A DNA stretch of 64,000 bases from Mycobacteriaceae bacterium (GTDB taxonomy: Bacteria; Pseudomonadota; Gammaproteobacteria; Burkholderiales; Burkholderiaceae_D). The DNA is taken from NCBI GenBank assembly GCA_903970145.1, contig CAJCHO010000131.1, positions 1 to 64,000 on the forward strand, in the 5' to 3' direction. Position numbers and translations under genes: made by a program. The first letter of the stretch is position 1, and the number at the start of each line of letters is the position of its first letter. Below the pieces are notes generated by a model. That model saw nothing but the letters and a program-made list of their open reading frames with translations. It ran no database searches and was not told where the DNA came from. Of this stretch, positions 37,103-45,248 are shown piece by piece.

Positions 37103-37572
37103 TTCGCCGGATCCAGTACATAGCCCTGGGTTTGCAGCCAGGCGACCTCGAGAAAGCCGCTTGGTACCACGTCCGCGTCAGCTACGCCGGCGAGCGTGTG
37201 GAAATCGATATCACCTGCGCGTAGCGAGTTGTTGCAGACGGCGAATTGCACCCCCCGGGTCCGCAATTCACGCACCGCGTCCGCGATATCCCCTTCCTTT
37301 TGCGCGAGCAGCAGGACGGCACCGCCATAGGTCACCACCTCGATGGTGAGCTTGCCGCCCCATGCGTCCGCGGCGGCCAGGGCACTGCGGATATTGCCCA
37401 TCTTGAAACCCCAGACCTTGGGGTCGCTCGAGGAGATCGGCACGACTATCTTTACCGCGCCATAGCTGGCGTGAGCGATCTTGGGCTCGACGTACTTCCC
37501 TTCGGCCTGGGCCACCGAGAGTAAGCCAAGCGAAATTGCGAGTGAGACAGACAGGCAGGCAATCGACTTCAT
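37099..37572 (-). CDS. Secreted DsrE-family protein
   Basis: Protein of 157 aa with a signal peptide (cut near AQAEG) and a DsrE/DsrF-like fold (AVKIVVPISSSDPKVWGFKM ... TIEVVTYGGAVLLLAQKEGD). A single cysteine lies in GVQFAVCNNSLRAGD, the position of the conserved Cys in DsrE-like proteins. Its periplasmic location and sulfur partner are uncertain. It converges on the SCO gene with overlapping stops. Confidence 0.87.
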   Translation of the reverse strand: MKSIACLSVSLAISLGLLSVAQAEGKYVEPKIAHASYGAVKIVVPISSSDPKVWGFKMGNIRSALAAADAWGGKLTIEVVTYGGAVLLLAQKEGDIADAVRELRTRGVQFAVCNNSLRAGDIDFHTLAGVADADVVPSGFLEVAWLQTQGYVLDPAN

Positions 37573-37672
37573 CCACGACTCCCAAAAGGTTCAGGCCCGC
37601 CAGTTGCGGGCGCGCAGGCGCACGCTACCACGCGTTGCTTAAGCTGCCAATCCGATCAGGGGCGTCGATTGC

Positions 37673-39289
37673 CTAGCGCTGCAGTACGCGCTGGCGTTTG
37701 TTCTTGTACATCGCCGAGTCTGCCTGGTGCAGCAGTTCGGTTGCGGTGGTGCCGTGTTCGGGAAAGGTGGCCACGCCAATCGACACCGAGCACTGCAGCT
37801 TGACACCCTCCCATTGCACCGGCTTGCGCAGGGCATTGGCCAGCCGCTGCGCCTTGCGTTCGGCATCGTGTGGTTCCTTGATGTCGACGATGATCACCGC
37901 AAATTCGTCACCGCCCAGGCGCGCCAGCACATCCTTGGAGCGGGTCGCCTCGGCGAGGCGGCGCGCCAACTCGACCAGCAGGGCATCGCCTGCGGTGTGG
38001 CCATAGGTATCGTTGACCGGCTTGAATTCATCGAGATCGAGGTAGGCGATCCCGAAGCGTCGTTCCTCGGTGCGGCAGTCGGCAAGCGTGGTCTCGAGCA
38101 GCTCCAGAAAGTGGCGCCGGTTATAGAGGCCCGTGAGCGCGTCGTGCGTGGCCTCGTGCTGCAGATTTTCCTGCAGCCGTTTCAGGAGCGCATTCGACTG
38201 CTCGAGCGCCTCGGTTTTCTGGCGCTCCAGATCGGCCTGGCTGCGCAACTGGTCGATCTCGAATTCGACCGCCAGCACTTCGGTGCGCCGACTCAGGCGT
38301 TCCTGGTGAATGTGTTCCTGCAGGCGAATGACAGAGTGGGCAAATTCGAGCGCTTGCGCTGGCATCTTGCGCGCTTCGTAAAACAGCAGCAGTACCCGAG
38401 CGGCGCGCAGCTCGAGCGCGACCGAGGCGGCGGCCCGAGTGCGCTCGAACGCCTCCTTTAACGGGGCTTCGGCTTCCGACAGGCGCCCCAGCGCGATATA
38501 GGCCTCGCCCAGGCTGATCAGGATGCCGCAGGACTCCAGCACGTCGCCTTGCGTGCGCGCGGCGCTCACCGCGGCTTCGAGATCGATCAGCGCTTCGGCG
38601 TGGCGGCCGAGCGCCAGCTTGGCCGCTCCCTCGAGACCCTGCAGCATCGTCGCCTGCACTTCGAATCCGTGCTCGGCAGCCAGAGGACGCCAATGCGCCG
38701 CCACGTCCAGGGCCAGCTCGTATTTGCCAAGCAGCAATTCCGGTTCAGCGACATTCATCGCGCTCACGGCGCAAGCCAGCGTGTTGCCGGTCAGCTCGGC
38801 AATGCTGAGTACCTTGCGTCCGATCTCCAGAGCGCGCGGTAATTCGCCCATTTCGAAATACAGCATCCCGATATTGCCCAGGGCGCGCACCTCGGCATTG
38901 CGGTCATTGGCCGACCGGGCGTAGGCGAGATAGCGGTGGTACTGGCCAAATGCCTTGCCGTACTGGCCGCGCGTATGGGCAATCGTGCCAAGCCCATTGA
39001 CGCAGCGAAACTGCAGTTCGGGCTGGCCCAGTTCCTCGGCCAGACCCACGGCTTCACCAAGCGTCTGTTCCGCGTCTTCGAAGCGCGCCAGGGCGACACT
39101 CGCGGTTCCCTTGAGAAACAGGCTGCGCGGCTGCGTCTGGCGCAGGTTGGTTGAGCGGGCGAGTTCCAGGGCCCGCCCGGCCAATTCGACGGTTTCGCGC
39201 GGATTGATTCGCAGACGTTGCTCGGCGCGCGCATTGAGGTCAGTGACCTGTGCCAAAAGATCACTGGATGGGGGCAGCGGGGAGGCCAT
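37673..39289 (-). CDS. TPR-repeat diguanylate cyclase
   Basis: Soluble protein of 538 aa. Residues about 30-330 form tetratricopeptide-like repeats, followed by a coiled coil (about 345-390), then a GGDEF domain (about 400-538). The active site reads VLARLGGDEFAVIIVD and the substrate region LDLDEFKPVNDTYGHTAGD. An RSKD inhibitory site precedes the active loop by five residues, so product inhibition is likely. No transmembrane segment is present. The Met at 39289 opens the repeat region; a longer frame would add a basic, low-quality stretch. Regulation is likely through the TPR partner. Confidence 0.93.
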   Translation of the reverse strand: MASPLPPSSDLLAQVTDLNARAEQRLRINPRETVELAGRALELARSTNLRQTQPRSLFLKGTASVALARFEDAEQTLGEAVGLAEELGQPELQFRCVNGLGTIAHTRGQYGKAFGQYHRYLAYARSANDRNAEVRALGNIGMLYFEMGELPRALEIGRKVLSIAELTGNTLACAVSAMNVAEPELLLGKYELALDVAAHWRPLAAEHGFEVQATMLQGLEGAAKLALGRHAEALIDLEAAVSAARTQGDVLESCGILISLGEAYIALGRLSEAEAPLKEAFERTRAAASVALELRAARVLLLFYEARKMPAQALEFAHSVIRLQEHIHQERLSRRTEVLAVEFEIDQLRSQADLERQKTEALEQSNALLKRLQENLQHEATHDALTGLYNRRHFLELLETTLADCRTEERRFGIAYLDLDEFKPVNDTYGHTAGDALLVELARRLAEATRSKDVLARLGGDEFAVIIVDIKEPHDAERKAQRLANALRKPVQWEGVKLQCSVSIGVATFPEHGTTATELLHQADSAMYKNKRQRVLQR

Positions 39290-39489
39290 GGTTGGTCGTT
39301 GGTGGGTCGAATTCCGGCAGCGCACGCGCCCGCGGCATAACTCGGACACGCTGCTATTGGCATGCGTCCCTGTCTCGGTTTTGTGAAGGTTAAACCATAA
39401 ACCCCCAATCCGATAGCCGCGGCGGCGGTGGGGACTACTCGGTAATCGGGCCAGTGGCGCGCCCTTGCTACCCACACGGAAATCGGTGA

Positions 39490-39720
39490 AGGCTTCGACA
39501 GACTGATTTACGCAGACTGTCAATCTGCGAGAACAGGGGCGCGTTCACTGGGTCGCTATGCCCCGGATGGCGTAGTTTCTGAACCGCCGCGATAATGTGC
39601 GGTGGGTCATCGAGCAAAGGCCCGAGTCCCTTGAACTCGTTGTGCACTGCCCGAAGGGTCTGAGCAACTTTGCGTGGATGCTGTCGCGCAGCTCATTCGC
39701 GCAGTAAAAGTGATCCAGGG
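39490..39720 (-). pseudogene. Possible coding remnant, unidentified
   Basis: Between the GGDEF gene and wecB about 500 bp carry no intact gene. On the minus strand one frame reads protein-like text (VAQTLRAVHNEFKGLGPLLD, then IIAAVQKLRHPGHSD and NAPLFSQIDSLRKSV) without a start, and a different frame just upstream continues with DHFYCANELRDSIHAKLL. This suggests a frameshifted relic, but no family is recognised and chance is possible. Confidence 0.25.
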
Positions 39721-39800
39721 GCAATGCCGAGCTGAGGTCTCGGGCTGACTCCTGGCGGATAGTGGGGCAGGCGCGATCTCGCGGTGAGGGCGGAGAAGAT

Positions 39801-40976
39801 ATGGCAATGAATCTAAGTGACAAGCCGGTTCTGTTGTGCATGGGAACTCGAGCAGAGATCATCAAGATGGCACCGGTCTACCATGCATTGAAGGAGAGCC
39901 GCCTCAAGCCCCTGGTGATGCGCACCGGACAGGACCCCGAGATGGCCGACGCGATGTATGAGTACTTCGCCATCAAGCCGGATCTGAGTCTCTATCTCGA
40001 GCGCAGCCGCGATTCGCTTGCCAACCTGTCTTCGCAAATGCTCGACAAGATCGGCAACGTGCTCGAGCAGAGCGAGGCCATGGCCGTGCTGGTGCACGGC
40101 GGCACTTCGAGCGCGCTGATGGCCGCGCTCGCAGCTTTCTACCAGCGCGTCCCGGTAGGGCATGTCGAAGCCGGGCTGCGCTCGCATAACTCCTTTGATC
40201 CTTTTCCCGAGGAAAAGAACCGTGAATTGATTGCGCGACTGGCGGCGCTGCATTTTGCGCCAACCGTGCAGGCACGCCTGAATCTGCTTAGCGAGGGCGT
40301 CAATGCCCAGTCGATTCACGTCGTCGGCAACACGGTGGTCGATGCCGTCCACCTGGCTGGCAAGCTCGAAAAGCCCCGTACTGCGCCGCGCGGATTGGCC
40401 GAGGCCGGTCTCGCGAAATTGCCGGCGATGCTCGAAAACCGGCGCGTCTTGCTGGTGACGGCGCATCGACCCGAGAATCTTGGCAAACCTCTTGAGGCCA
40501 TCACGCGCGGTGTGCGCCAGTTGCTCGAGACCAATGACGATCTGATCGTGGTCTGGTCGGTCCACGCCAATCCCAAGGTCGCCGAGGCGGTGCATCAGGC
40601 CTTTGAGGGCATCACGGCAAAGGTCGAGCGCCGTCTGTTCCTGTGCGATCCATTGAGCTACCAGACCTTCATCTGGGTTCTGAACCGCTCCTGGCTGGTG
40701 CTGACCGACTCCGGCGGTGTCCAGGAGGAGGCCGCCTCGGTCCACGTGCCGATCCTGGTATTGCGTGACGCCACTGAGCGACCGGAGCTGATTTCAGAAG
40801 GCGCCGGCCTCCTGGTGGGTACCGACACCGACCGCATCATCAACCAGGTCAACGAGCTCAAGCTCAATCCTGGCGCGGCCCAGGCGATGCGCGAAGCCTC
40901 CAATCCCTTTGGTGACGGGCACGCCGCCGGACGAATTGTCGAGTTACTAGCTCACACGCTGTCGCTGACCCGGTGA
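39801..40976 (+). CDS. wecB: UDP-N-acetylglucosamine 2-epimerase
   Basis: Enzyme of 391 aa producing UDP-N-acetylmannosamine. It has MGTRAEIIKMAPVYHALKES at the N-terminus, the catalytic-site histidine block VGHVEAGLRSHNSFDPFPEE, then LLVTAHRPENLGKPLEAI and LTDSGGVQEEAASVHVPILV. A GGAGAAGAT ribosome site precedes the ATG. No polysaccharide genes flank it, so its role (capsule, LPS or a signal) is not apparent. Confidence 0.93.
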   Translation: MAMNLSDKPVLLCMGTRAEIIKMAPVYHALKESRLKPLVMRTGQDPEMADAMYEYFAIKPDLSLYLERSRDSLANLSSQMLDKIGNVLEQSEAMAVLVHGGTSSALMAALAAFYQRVPVGHVEAGLRSHNSFDPFPEEKNRELIARLAALHFAPTVQARLNLLSEGVNAQSIHVVGNTVVDAVHLAGKLEKPRTAPRGLAEAGLAKLPAMLENRRVLLVTAHRPENLGKPLEAITRGVRQLLETNDDLIVVWSVHANPKVAEAVHQAFEGITAKVERRLFLCDPLSYQTFIWVLNRSWLVLTDSGGVQEEAASVHVPILVLRDATERPELISEGAGLLVGTDTDRIINQVNELKLNPGAAQAMREASNPFGDGHAAGRIVELLAHTLSLTR

Positions 40977-41017
40977 CGCTGCAATACGCCCTCGTACCGC
41001 GCCACGGGGTAAGCGGA

Positions 41018-41737
41018 TCAGTCAGCCGTGTGCGGCCACTTTGAGATGTCGAGTCCCTTGACGATGAGCCACAGGCAGAATGCGGTTTCGCCGATCAAAG
41101 ACGGCAGTAGTATGGCGGGAAACAAGCGGGCCTCGACTGACGGCGCGACGATCATCGCGAAGCTGTTGACGAGATAGGCGGCACCTGCGAGGTACATCAG
41201 GATTCCGAGGAACTTCGGGAAATAACCGGAACGGTAAAGCAGATAGCCATGCACCAGGCAGGTAAATCCGAAGAATATCAAGCCGAGACCAAAGCCGAAC
41301 TCATGTGACTCGATGGCGAGGTAGGCAAGCGTTTGCACCTCTCCCGCCGGCAAGCCACCGATGTGCGTTGCGCTCGTGATAAGCGCGAGCGCGTTCACGA
41401 GATTCATCTTGTTGGCGACGAGGACCGCGGTCTGCACCAGGTTGGCAAGCAAAGCGAGTAGCGACAGATCCTTGTTCACCGGTTTAAGGAGCACATAGAG
41501 GATCAGCATCGAGGGTACGTCACACAGATGCATCACGAGGTCACCCGCAATGCCCAGGCGCCACAGGCTCTCCGAAGCAAGGATGTGGCTCGCCGTTGCT
41601 TGAACATCGCCCGGGATGACCAGAGCACCCCTGACGAAAATCTCGCCGAACACACCAAGGCCAATGACGGCGAGGTAAAGCCAACCCGCGATGCGGGCAT
41701 AAACCTGTGGAGATAGCTTGCCGCGCTCGGTGCTCAT
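41018..41737 (-). CDS. DUF4386 family membrane protein
   Basis: Membrane protein of 239 aa with about six helices. It starts with YARIAGWLYLAVIGLGVFGE and ends FPAILLPSLIGETAFCLWLI, the DUF4386 pattern. The family has no assigned function. It lies 24 bp from an SRPBCC gene on the same strand, which suggests cotranscription. Confidence 0.82.
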   Translation of the reverse strand: MSTERGKLSPQVYARIAGWLYLAVIGLGVFGEIFVRGALVIPGDVQATASHILASESLWRLGIAGDLVMHLCDVPSMLILYVLLKPVNKDLSLLALLANLVQTAVLVANKMNLVNALALITSATHIGGLPAGEVQTLAYLAIESHEFGFGLGLIFFGFTCLVHGYLLYRSGYFPKFLGILMYLAGAAYLVNSFAMIVAPSVEARLFPAILLPSLIGETAFCLWLIVKGLDISKWPHTAD

Positions 41738-41761
41738 GGTCGCTCGCTGTCCAGAATGCGT

Positions 41762-42400
41762 CTACTGCCCGGCGAGATACTTCGCCAGGGGCACCCAGTA
41801 GTGGTCCTGCCATCCCTGTGCGAGATCCCTGGCCTCGCCCTCAGGGAAGCCTTGATGATCAAATACCAGCCGTGTCCCACCACCGAGGCCCGCCAAACAA
41901 AAGCGGGCAATCGAGTATTGTCCATCTGGCCAATGCGCTACGCGCCACGCCTGAACAATGCGCTCGTCCTCAATGAGTTCGATCTGGCGACCGAGGATGA
42001 CGCCACCGAAGAGAACAAAAGCACTTCCGGCCACGGCAGTCAGTTGGGTTTTTTGTGCGTTGGGACGAGCGAGCAGGCGGGCGCCGTCGCTCAGGCGTGT
42101 GATCGCATCGAACTGGTTCTCATCGCTTAAGGCCTGATACACCTGGTGGCGCGATGCCTTCAGATCGATCTCTTGGTGGATGGTGTACGCCTGATCCGCA
42201 TGGGGATCAGGATTCTGGGCGCTGGCTGCGCGAGTCGATAGGCCGAGAAGACCGACTCCCGCGCCAAGCGCGCCCATCTCGGTCAGGAATTTTCTGCGAG
42301 ATCGGATGGAGGTCAGCACGAGGAAGGCCCTTCGAGAGGAACTGCCTGGGCGCACCGGGTGATCGCTTGTGCGCTTTCGTATGGCTTCGATTCGCGTCAT
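41762..42400 (-). CDS. SRPBCC-domain protein with Tat-like signal
   Basis: Protein of 212 aa. Residues about 30-60 look like a twin-arginine signal (SRRKFLTEMGALGAGVGLLG), with cleavage near RAASA. A START/SRPBCC domain follows (EIDLKASRHQVYQALSDENQ ... LVFDHQGFPEGEARDLAQGW). This fold binds hydrophobic ligands. A GTG at 42319 would start the protein right before the signal and is credible; the longer start is kept with caution. It probably forms an operon with the DUF4386 gene. Confidence 0.75.
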   Translation of the reverse strand: MTRIEAIRKRTSDHPVRPGSSSRRAFLVLTSIRSRRKFLTEMGALGAGVGLLGLSTRAASAQNPDPHADQAYTIHQEIDLKASRHQVYQALSDENQFDAITRLSDGARLLARPNAQKTQLTAVAGSAFVLFGGVILGRQIELIEDERIVQAWRVAHWPDGQYSIARFCLAGLGGGTRLVFDHQGFPEGEARDLAQGWQDHYWVPLAKYLAGQ

Positions 42401-42606
42401 GTCTTGGCCTCAGGCCACGGTGTCCGCCAGCGCACTGACGCAGCCCTGTCTGGAATCTTACGATAGATTGCGCTAACGTGGCGTCATTGGTTCGCGGGCA
42501 CGATGCACAACAGTGCATAAAATAAGCACGCAGCGCATTTTGCTCGCAAGGGTTCCGTGTGCGGCACCTCGGAACGCATCTCGAGATGAACCGTGAGGAA
42601 ATTGAC

Positions 42607-43029
42607 ATGAGTCCGAACGCAAACAGCCGATGCTTGGCAATCCTATGTGGTGTCGCGCTGGTCGCGGCGCTCTCGACGAGTCTGGCCCTGGCTCAGGACG
42701 ATACCAGTAAGACTCAGGACGACAGCCTGAAGGCCCAGTCCAAAGACGCCGCCCACCAGGCAGCGCAGGCCGGCAAGGATGCCGGGCACGCAGTTGCCGA
42801 CACCGCACGCACCGTGGGGCACGCGGTTGCCGACACGGCACGGACGGTCGGGCACGCTGCGGCAGATGGAGCCCGCACGGTGGGACACGCGGCAGCCGAC
42901 AGCGCCCATGCGGTTGGGCATGCTGCGAGCGACACCGCTGACTCTGTCAGGGACGGAGCCAAGTCTGCCGCTGACAAGGCCAAGGCAGACGGCGCAGCCG
43001 TCAAGCAGAAGGTCACGGGCGACAACTAA
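42607..43029 (+). CDS. Secreted protein with 11-residue LEA/apolipoprotein-like repeats
   Basis: Protein of 140 aa. A signal peptide (residues 1-30, cut near SLALA) is followed by a short Lys/Asp/Ser-rich part and five tandem 11-mers of the type GHAVADTARTV (residues about 60-114), then a Lys/Asp/Ala tail. The repeats would form a long amphipathic helix. The layout resembles LEA-type or envelope stress proteins. A GAGG ribosome site precedes the ATG at 42607. No family is certain. Confidence 0.75.
   Translation: MSPNANSRCLAILCGVALVAALSTSLALAQDDTSKTQDDSLKAQSKDAAHQAAQAGKDAGHAVADTARTVGHAVADTARTVGHAAADGARTVGHAAADSAHAVGHAASDTADSVRDGAKSAADKAKADGAAVKQKVTGDN
42784..42948 (+). repeat. Five tandem 33-bp repeats
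   Basis: Units at 42784, 42817, 42850, 42883 and 42916, each 33 bp and in frame, encode 11-mers starting Gly-His-Ala. The first two are closest and the later ones have drifted, suggesting past tandem duplication. Confidence 0.85.
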
Positions 43030-43170
43030 ACGACGAGATGTCTGAGAATCTCGACAACTCTCGACCCAGCCGCCTCTCGATAATTTTCCGGTAAGCAGTA
43101 GTTCGGCGCGCCATGATGAACTGACGCAAACTGGCTAACGCCGGGATTCCGGTCGCAATCCGTTCCTCCT

Positions 43171-43593
43171 TCACGGACAGCAGATCCTGACGGCCTCGGC
43201 CGGGGCGAGAATGGTGATCTCGCGGTGGCGGCCGAGATCGAGCAGATCCCTATCGCCGGAGACGATGAGACCGGCGCGGGCTTCGACGGCAGCCGCGATG
43301 ACATGATCGTCGTCGGGATCGGCGGTGATGACCGCCGGCACGTCCTTGGGCGACACGCCGACGGCCAAGCCGCCATAGAGCGACAGGGCCTCCTCGACCG
43401 AGGAGCTTTGCCGTTCGAGGCGGGCGGCCAAGTGCGGGCGCGTCAGCACGTCGGAGAGTTCGGCCAGCAATGCCGGCGAGGTGCAGAGCGTGACGGTGCC
43501 ATCGACGGCCGCCTGGATCAGCCGATAAGGCGTGCCGCTCCAGATGAGCGCCGAGACGACGACGTTGGTATCACGAACGACCCGCACCGCCAC
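43171..43593 (-). CDS. PIN-domain putative toxin
   Basis: PIN-domain nuclease-like protein of 140 aa. The acidic catalytic residues are seen in RDTNVVVSALIW (Asp), LAELSDVL (Glu), ADPDDDHVIAAAVEA (Asp) and SGDRDLLDLG (Asp). VapC-like toxins cleave RNA. It overlaps the upstream ribbon-helix-helix gene by 23 bp, the usual toxin-antitoxin arrangement. It is the last gene in the three-gene operon. Confidence 0.86.
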   Translation of the reverse strand: MAVRVVRDTNVVVSALIWSGTPYRLIQAAVDGTVTLCTSPALLAELSDVLTRPHLAARLERQSSSVEEALSLYGGLAVGVSPKDVPAVITADPDDDHVIAAAVEARAGLIVSGDRDLLDLGRHREITILAPAEAVRICCP

Positions 43594-43846
43594 CCGGCAT
43601 GGTCTGGCGCCGGGCGCGGCGTTCGGCCCGGTACGCCTTCACCTCGGCGTCGATCTCCTCCATCGACATCGGCGGAATGCCGGCGGCATGGATGCGTTCG
43701 GCGACTTCCAGCAGCCGGCGTCCGGCCTGCCGGCGGATCGCGTCTTCCAACAGGTCTTGAATCGCGGTGTCGGACAGCAGCCCGGCGCTCTTTGCGCGCT
43801 GCGCCAGCTCGTCGGGCAATCTGATCTCGATCTTGGTCATGGTCAT
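43571..43846 (-). CDS. Ribbon-helix-helix-type putative antitoxin
   Basis: Protein of 91 aa starting with a beta-strand and two helices typical of RHH proteins (KIEIRLPDELAQRAKSAGLL). The C-terminal half contains an acidic/basic stretch (MSMEEIDAEVKAYRAERRAR) suited to wrap around the PIN toxin. It overlaps the downstream PIN gene and shares four bases with the upstream XRE gene. The role as antitoxin is inferred from context. Confidence 0.8.
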   Translation of the reverse strand: MTMTKIEIRLPDELAQRAKSAGLLSDTAIQDLLEDAIRRQAGRRLLEVAERIHAAGIPPMSMEEIDAEVKAYRAERRARRQTMPGGGAGRS

Positions 43847-44226
43847 GGTGAACGCCCCTCTTCGGCGCCGGCCTGGTTGATGACGGCATCGAGCATTTGC
43901 ATGACGACCCGCTGAGTGGTCTTCGGCAGATGCTGGATGCGCTCCAACTGCTGCTGGAGCTTGGGCATCGGACCGCGCCGAGCCGGACGAGGCTCACCCG
44001 CCGGATCATCGCCGATCAGATCCTCGACCGGCATGGACAGAACTTTGGCGAGCGGCGGCAGCAGGGCCGCCGCGATGCGCAGGCGGCCTCCCTCATAATG
44101 GGCGAGCGTCTGCTGGGCGATGCCGAGTTGATCGGCGATCTGCTGCTGGGTGAAGCCGCGCGCTTTGCGGGTCTCGGCGATGCGCTGCCCGAGAGCTTGA
44201 TAGAAAGCCTTGTCGGTGACGGCCAT
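43843..44226 (-). CDS. XRE-family regulator in a TA-like operon
   Basis: Protein of 127 aa with an N-terminal helix-turn-helix (RKARGFTQQQIADQLGIAQQ then TLAHYEGGRLR) and a C-terminal Gln/Arg-rich helix. The Met at 44226 directly precedes the domain; a longer start at 44301 is possible. It overlaps the RHH gene by four bases and is divergent from a primase gene. It likely represses its own operon through dyads in the intergenic region. Confidence 0.85.
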   Translation of the reverse strand: MAVTDKAFYQALGQRIAETRKARGFTQQQIADQLGIAQQTLAHYEGGRLRIAAALLPPLAKVLSMPVEDLIGDDPAGEPRPARRGPMPKLQQQLERIQHLPKTTQRVVMQMLDAVINQAGAEEGRSP

Positions 44227-44293
44227 GGGACTGCCCTGATGGAGTAACGATGCCGTCAGCATATCCCCTGCCTCCTTCGAACCGGGTTTACTA

Positions 44294-44314
44294 TACTCCA
44301 AATCAGAGTACTCC
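44294..44314. promoter_or_regulatory. Candidate XRE operator
   Basis: TACTC at 44294 and GAGTA at 44306 form an inverted repeat with 7 bp between, and the hexamer TACTCC recurs at 44309. The site lies between the divergent XRE and primase genes. A binding site for the XRE protein is likely but not shown. Confidence 0.4.
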
Positions 44315-44369
44315 CCAATCGAGTTTTTTGCTCATTTTAGGCTTGACAGATTTTACGGGGAGGGCCGGC

Positions 44370-45083
44370 ATGGCGCGCATCGCGGAGGCCGAGATCGAGC
44401 GGCTGAAGGCGGAGATATCGCTGGTCCGGCTGGTCGAGACCTCGGGCGTGCGGCTGGAGAAGCGCGGCAAGGACTGGGCGGTCCTGTGCCCGTTCCATGA
44501 GGAGGCGACGCCCTCCTTCGTGGTGACGCCGGACAAGAACCTGTTCCGGTGCTTCGGCTGCGGGGTGGCCGGCGGGCCGATCGACTGGGTGATGAAGCGC
44601 CAGGGCGTGAGCTTCCGGCACGCGGTCGAGCTGCTGCGGGAGGGTCTTCCGTTAGCTGCTGAACTGGCGGCGGCGAAGCGCTCGACGGCGCGCAGCCTCG
44701 CTCCGCCGGTGAGCTTTGACGCCGACGACCGGGCGCTGCTGAACCAGGTGGCGGGCTATTACCACGAGACTTTGAAGCAGAGCCCGGAGGCTCTGGCCTA
44801 TCTGCAAGCCCGTGGCCTGGTGCATAGCGAGCTGATCGAGCGGTTCACACTCGGCTACGCCAACCGGAAGAGCGGCGTTGCGCTATTCCCAAAGGAAAGC
44901 TTTGAGGTTGTTTCACCGACCGTTGCATCGACGTGGATTGCATCATGGAGCAGCAAAGACTTCTTCCAGCTTGCTCCGGAACGATGGGCGCAGGCGGGAT
45001 TTTGGGAACGATTCTATGATCAGGAACCGGATGCCATTCACATTTTTGAAGAAGAAAGGAAGGCTATAGAAGCTGACCCCTGA
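44370..45083 (+). CDS. CHC2-type DNA primase, truncated with foreign tail
   Basis: A 237-residue frame. The first ~165 residues form a DnaG-like CHC2 zinc finger (VLCPFHEEATPSFVVTPDKN then LFRCFGCGVAGGPIDWVMKR) and linker, like primases of integrative elements. From about residue 165 (after GYANRKSGVALF) the sequence has a different composition, rich in Phe, Trp and Glu, and does not continue the primase; the catalytic Toprim domain is missing. A GGGGAGGG ribosome site precedes the ATG. It is probably a recombination-truncated fragment. Confidence 0.75.
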   Translation: MARIAEAEIERLKAEISLVRLVETSGVRLEKRGKDWAVLCPFHEEATPSFVVTPDKNLFRCFGCGVAGGPIDWVMKRQGVSFRHAVELLREGLPLAAELAAAKRSTARSLAPPVSFDADDRALLNQVAGYYHETLKQSPEALAYLQARGLVHSELIERFTLGYANRKSGVALFPKESFEVVSPTVASTWIASWSSKDFFQLAPERWAQAGFWERFYDQEPDAIHIFEEERKAIEADP

Positions 45084-45195
45084 TTTCTTGCCGCAGAGGG
45101 CGCGGTGGCCAGCGGCGCTGCCGCAGAGACAACAGCGCAACAGGCTTCACACCGATTCCGCGGATCGCGCAAAGATTGATTTGATCGGGAAATAA
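45084..45195. other. Intergenic stretch after the primase fragment
   Basis: No coding signal recognised. It likely marks the border between the accessory patch and the conserved rpoH region. Confidence 0.4.
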
Positions 45196-45199
45196 GAAA

Positions 45200-45225
45200 G
45201 GCCGGATCAGAGTCCTGATCCGGCC
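45200..45225 (-). terminator. Intrinsic terminator of rpoH
   Basis: Perfect 11-bp inverted repeat (GGCCGGATCAG and its complement) with a 4-nt loop, followed on the minus strand by CTTTCTTATT. It lies about 25 bp past the rpoH stop. Confidence 0.85.
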
Positions 45226-45248
45226 CTCTTACCTAAGGTAAACCCGGT

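Noticed and set aside
42784-42948. 33-bp repeats as a CRISPR or non-coding repeat array
   Set aside because: There are no spacers; the units are contiguous and in frame within a secreted-protein gene.
43032-43051. Short dyad CGAGAT...ATCTCG after the 11-mer repeat gene as a terminator
   Set aside because: Only 6-bp arms with an 8-nt loop and no T-run; too weak to call.
45070-45083. GCTGACCCC at the end of the primase fragment as a Tn3-type terminal repeat
   Set aside because: Only about nine bases match loosely and no partner repeat was seen.
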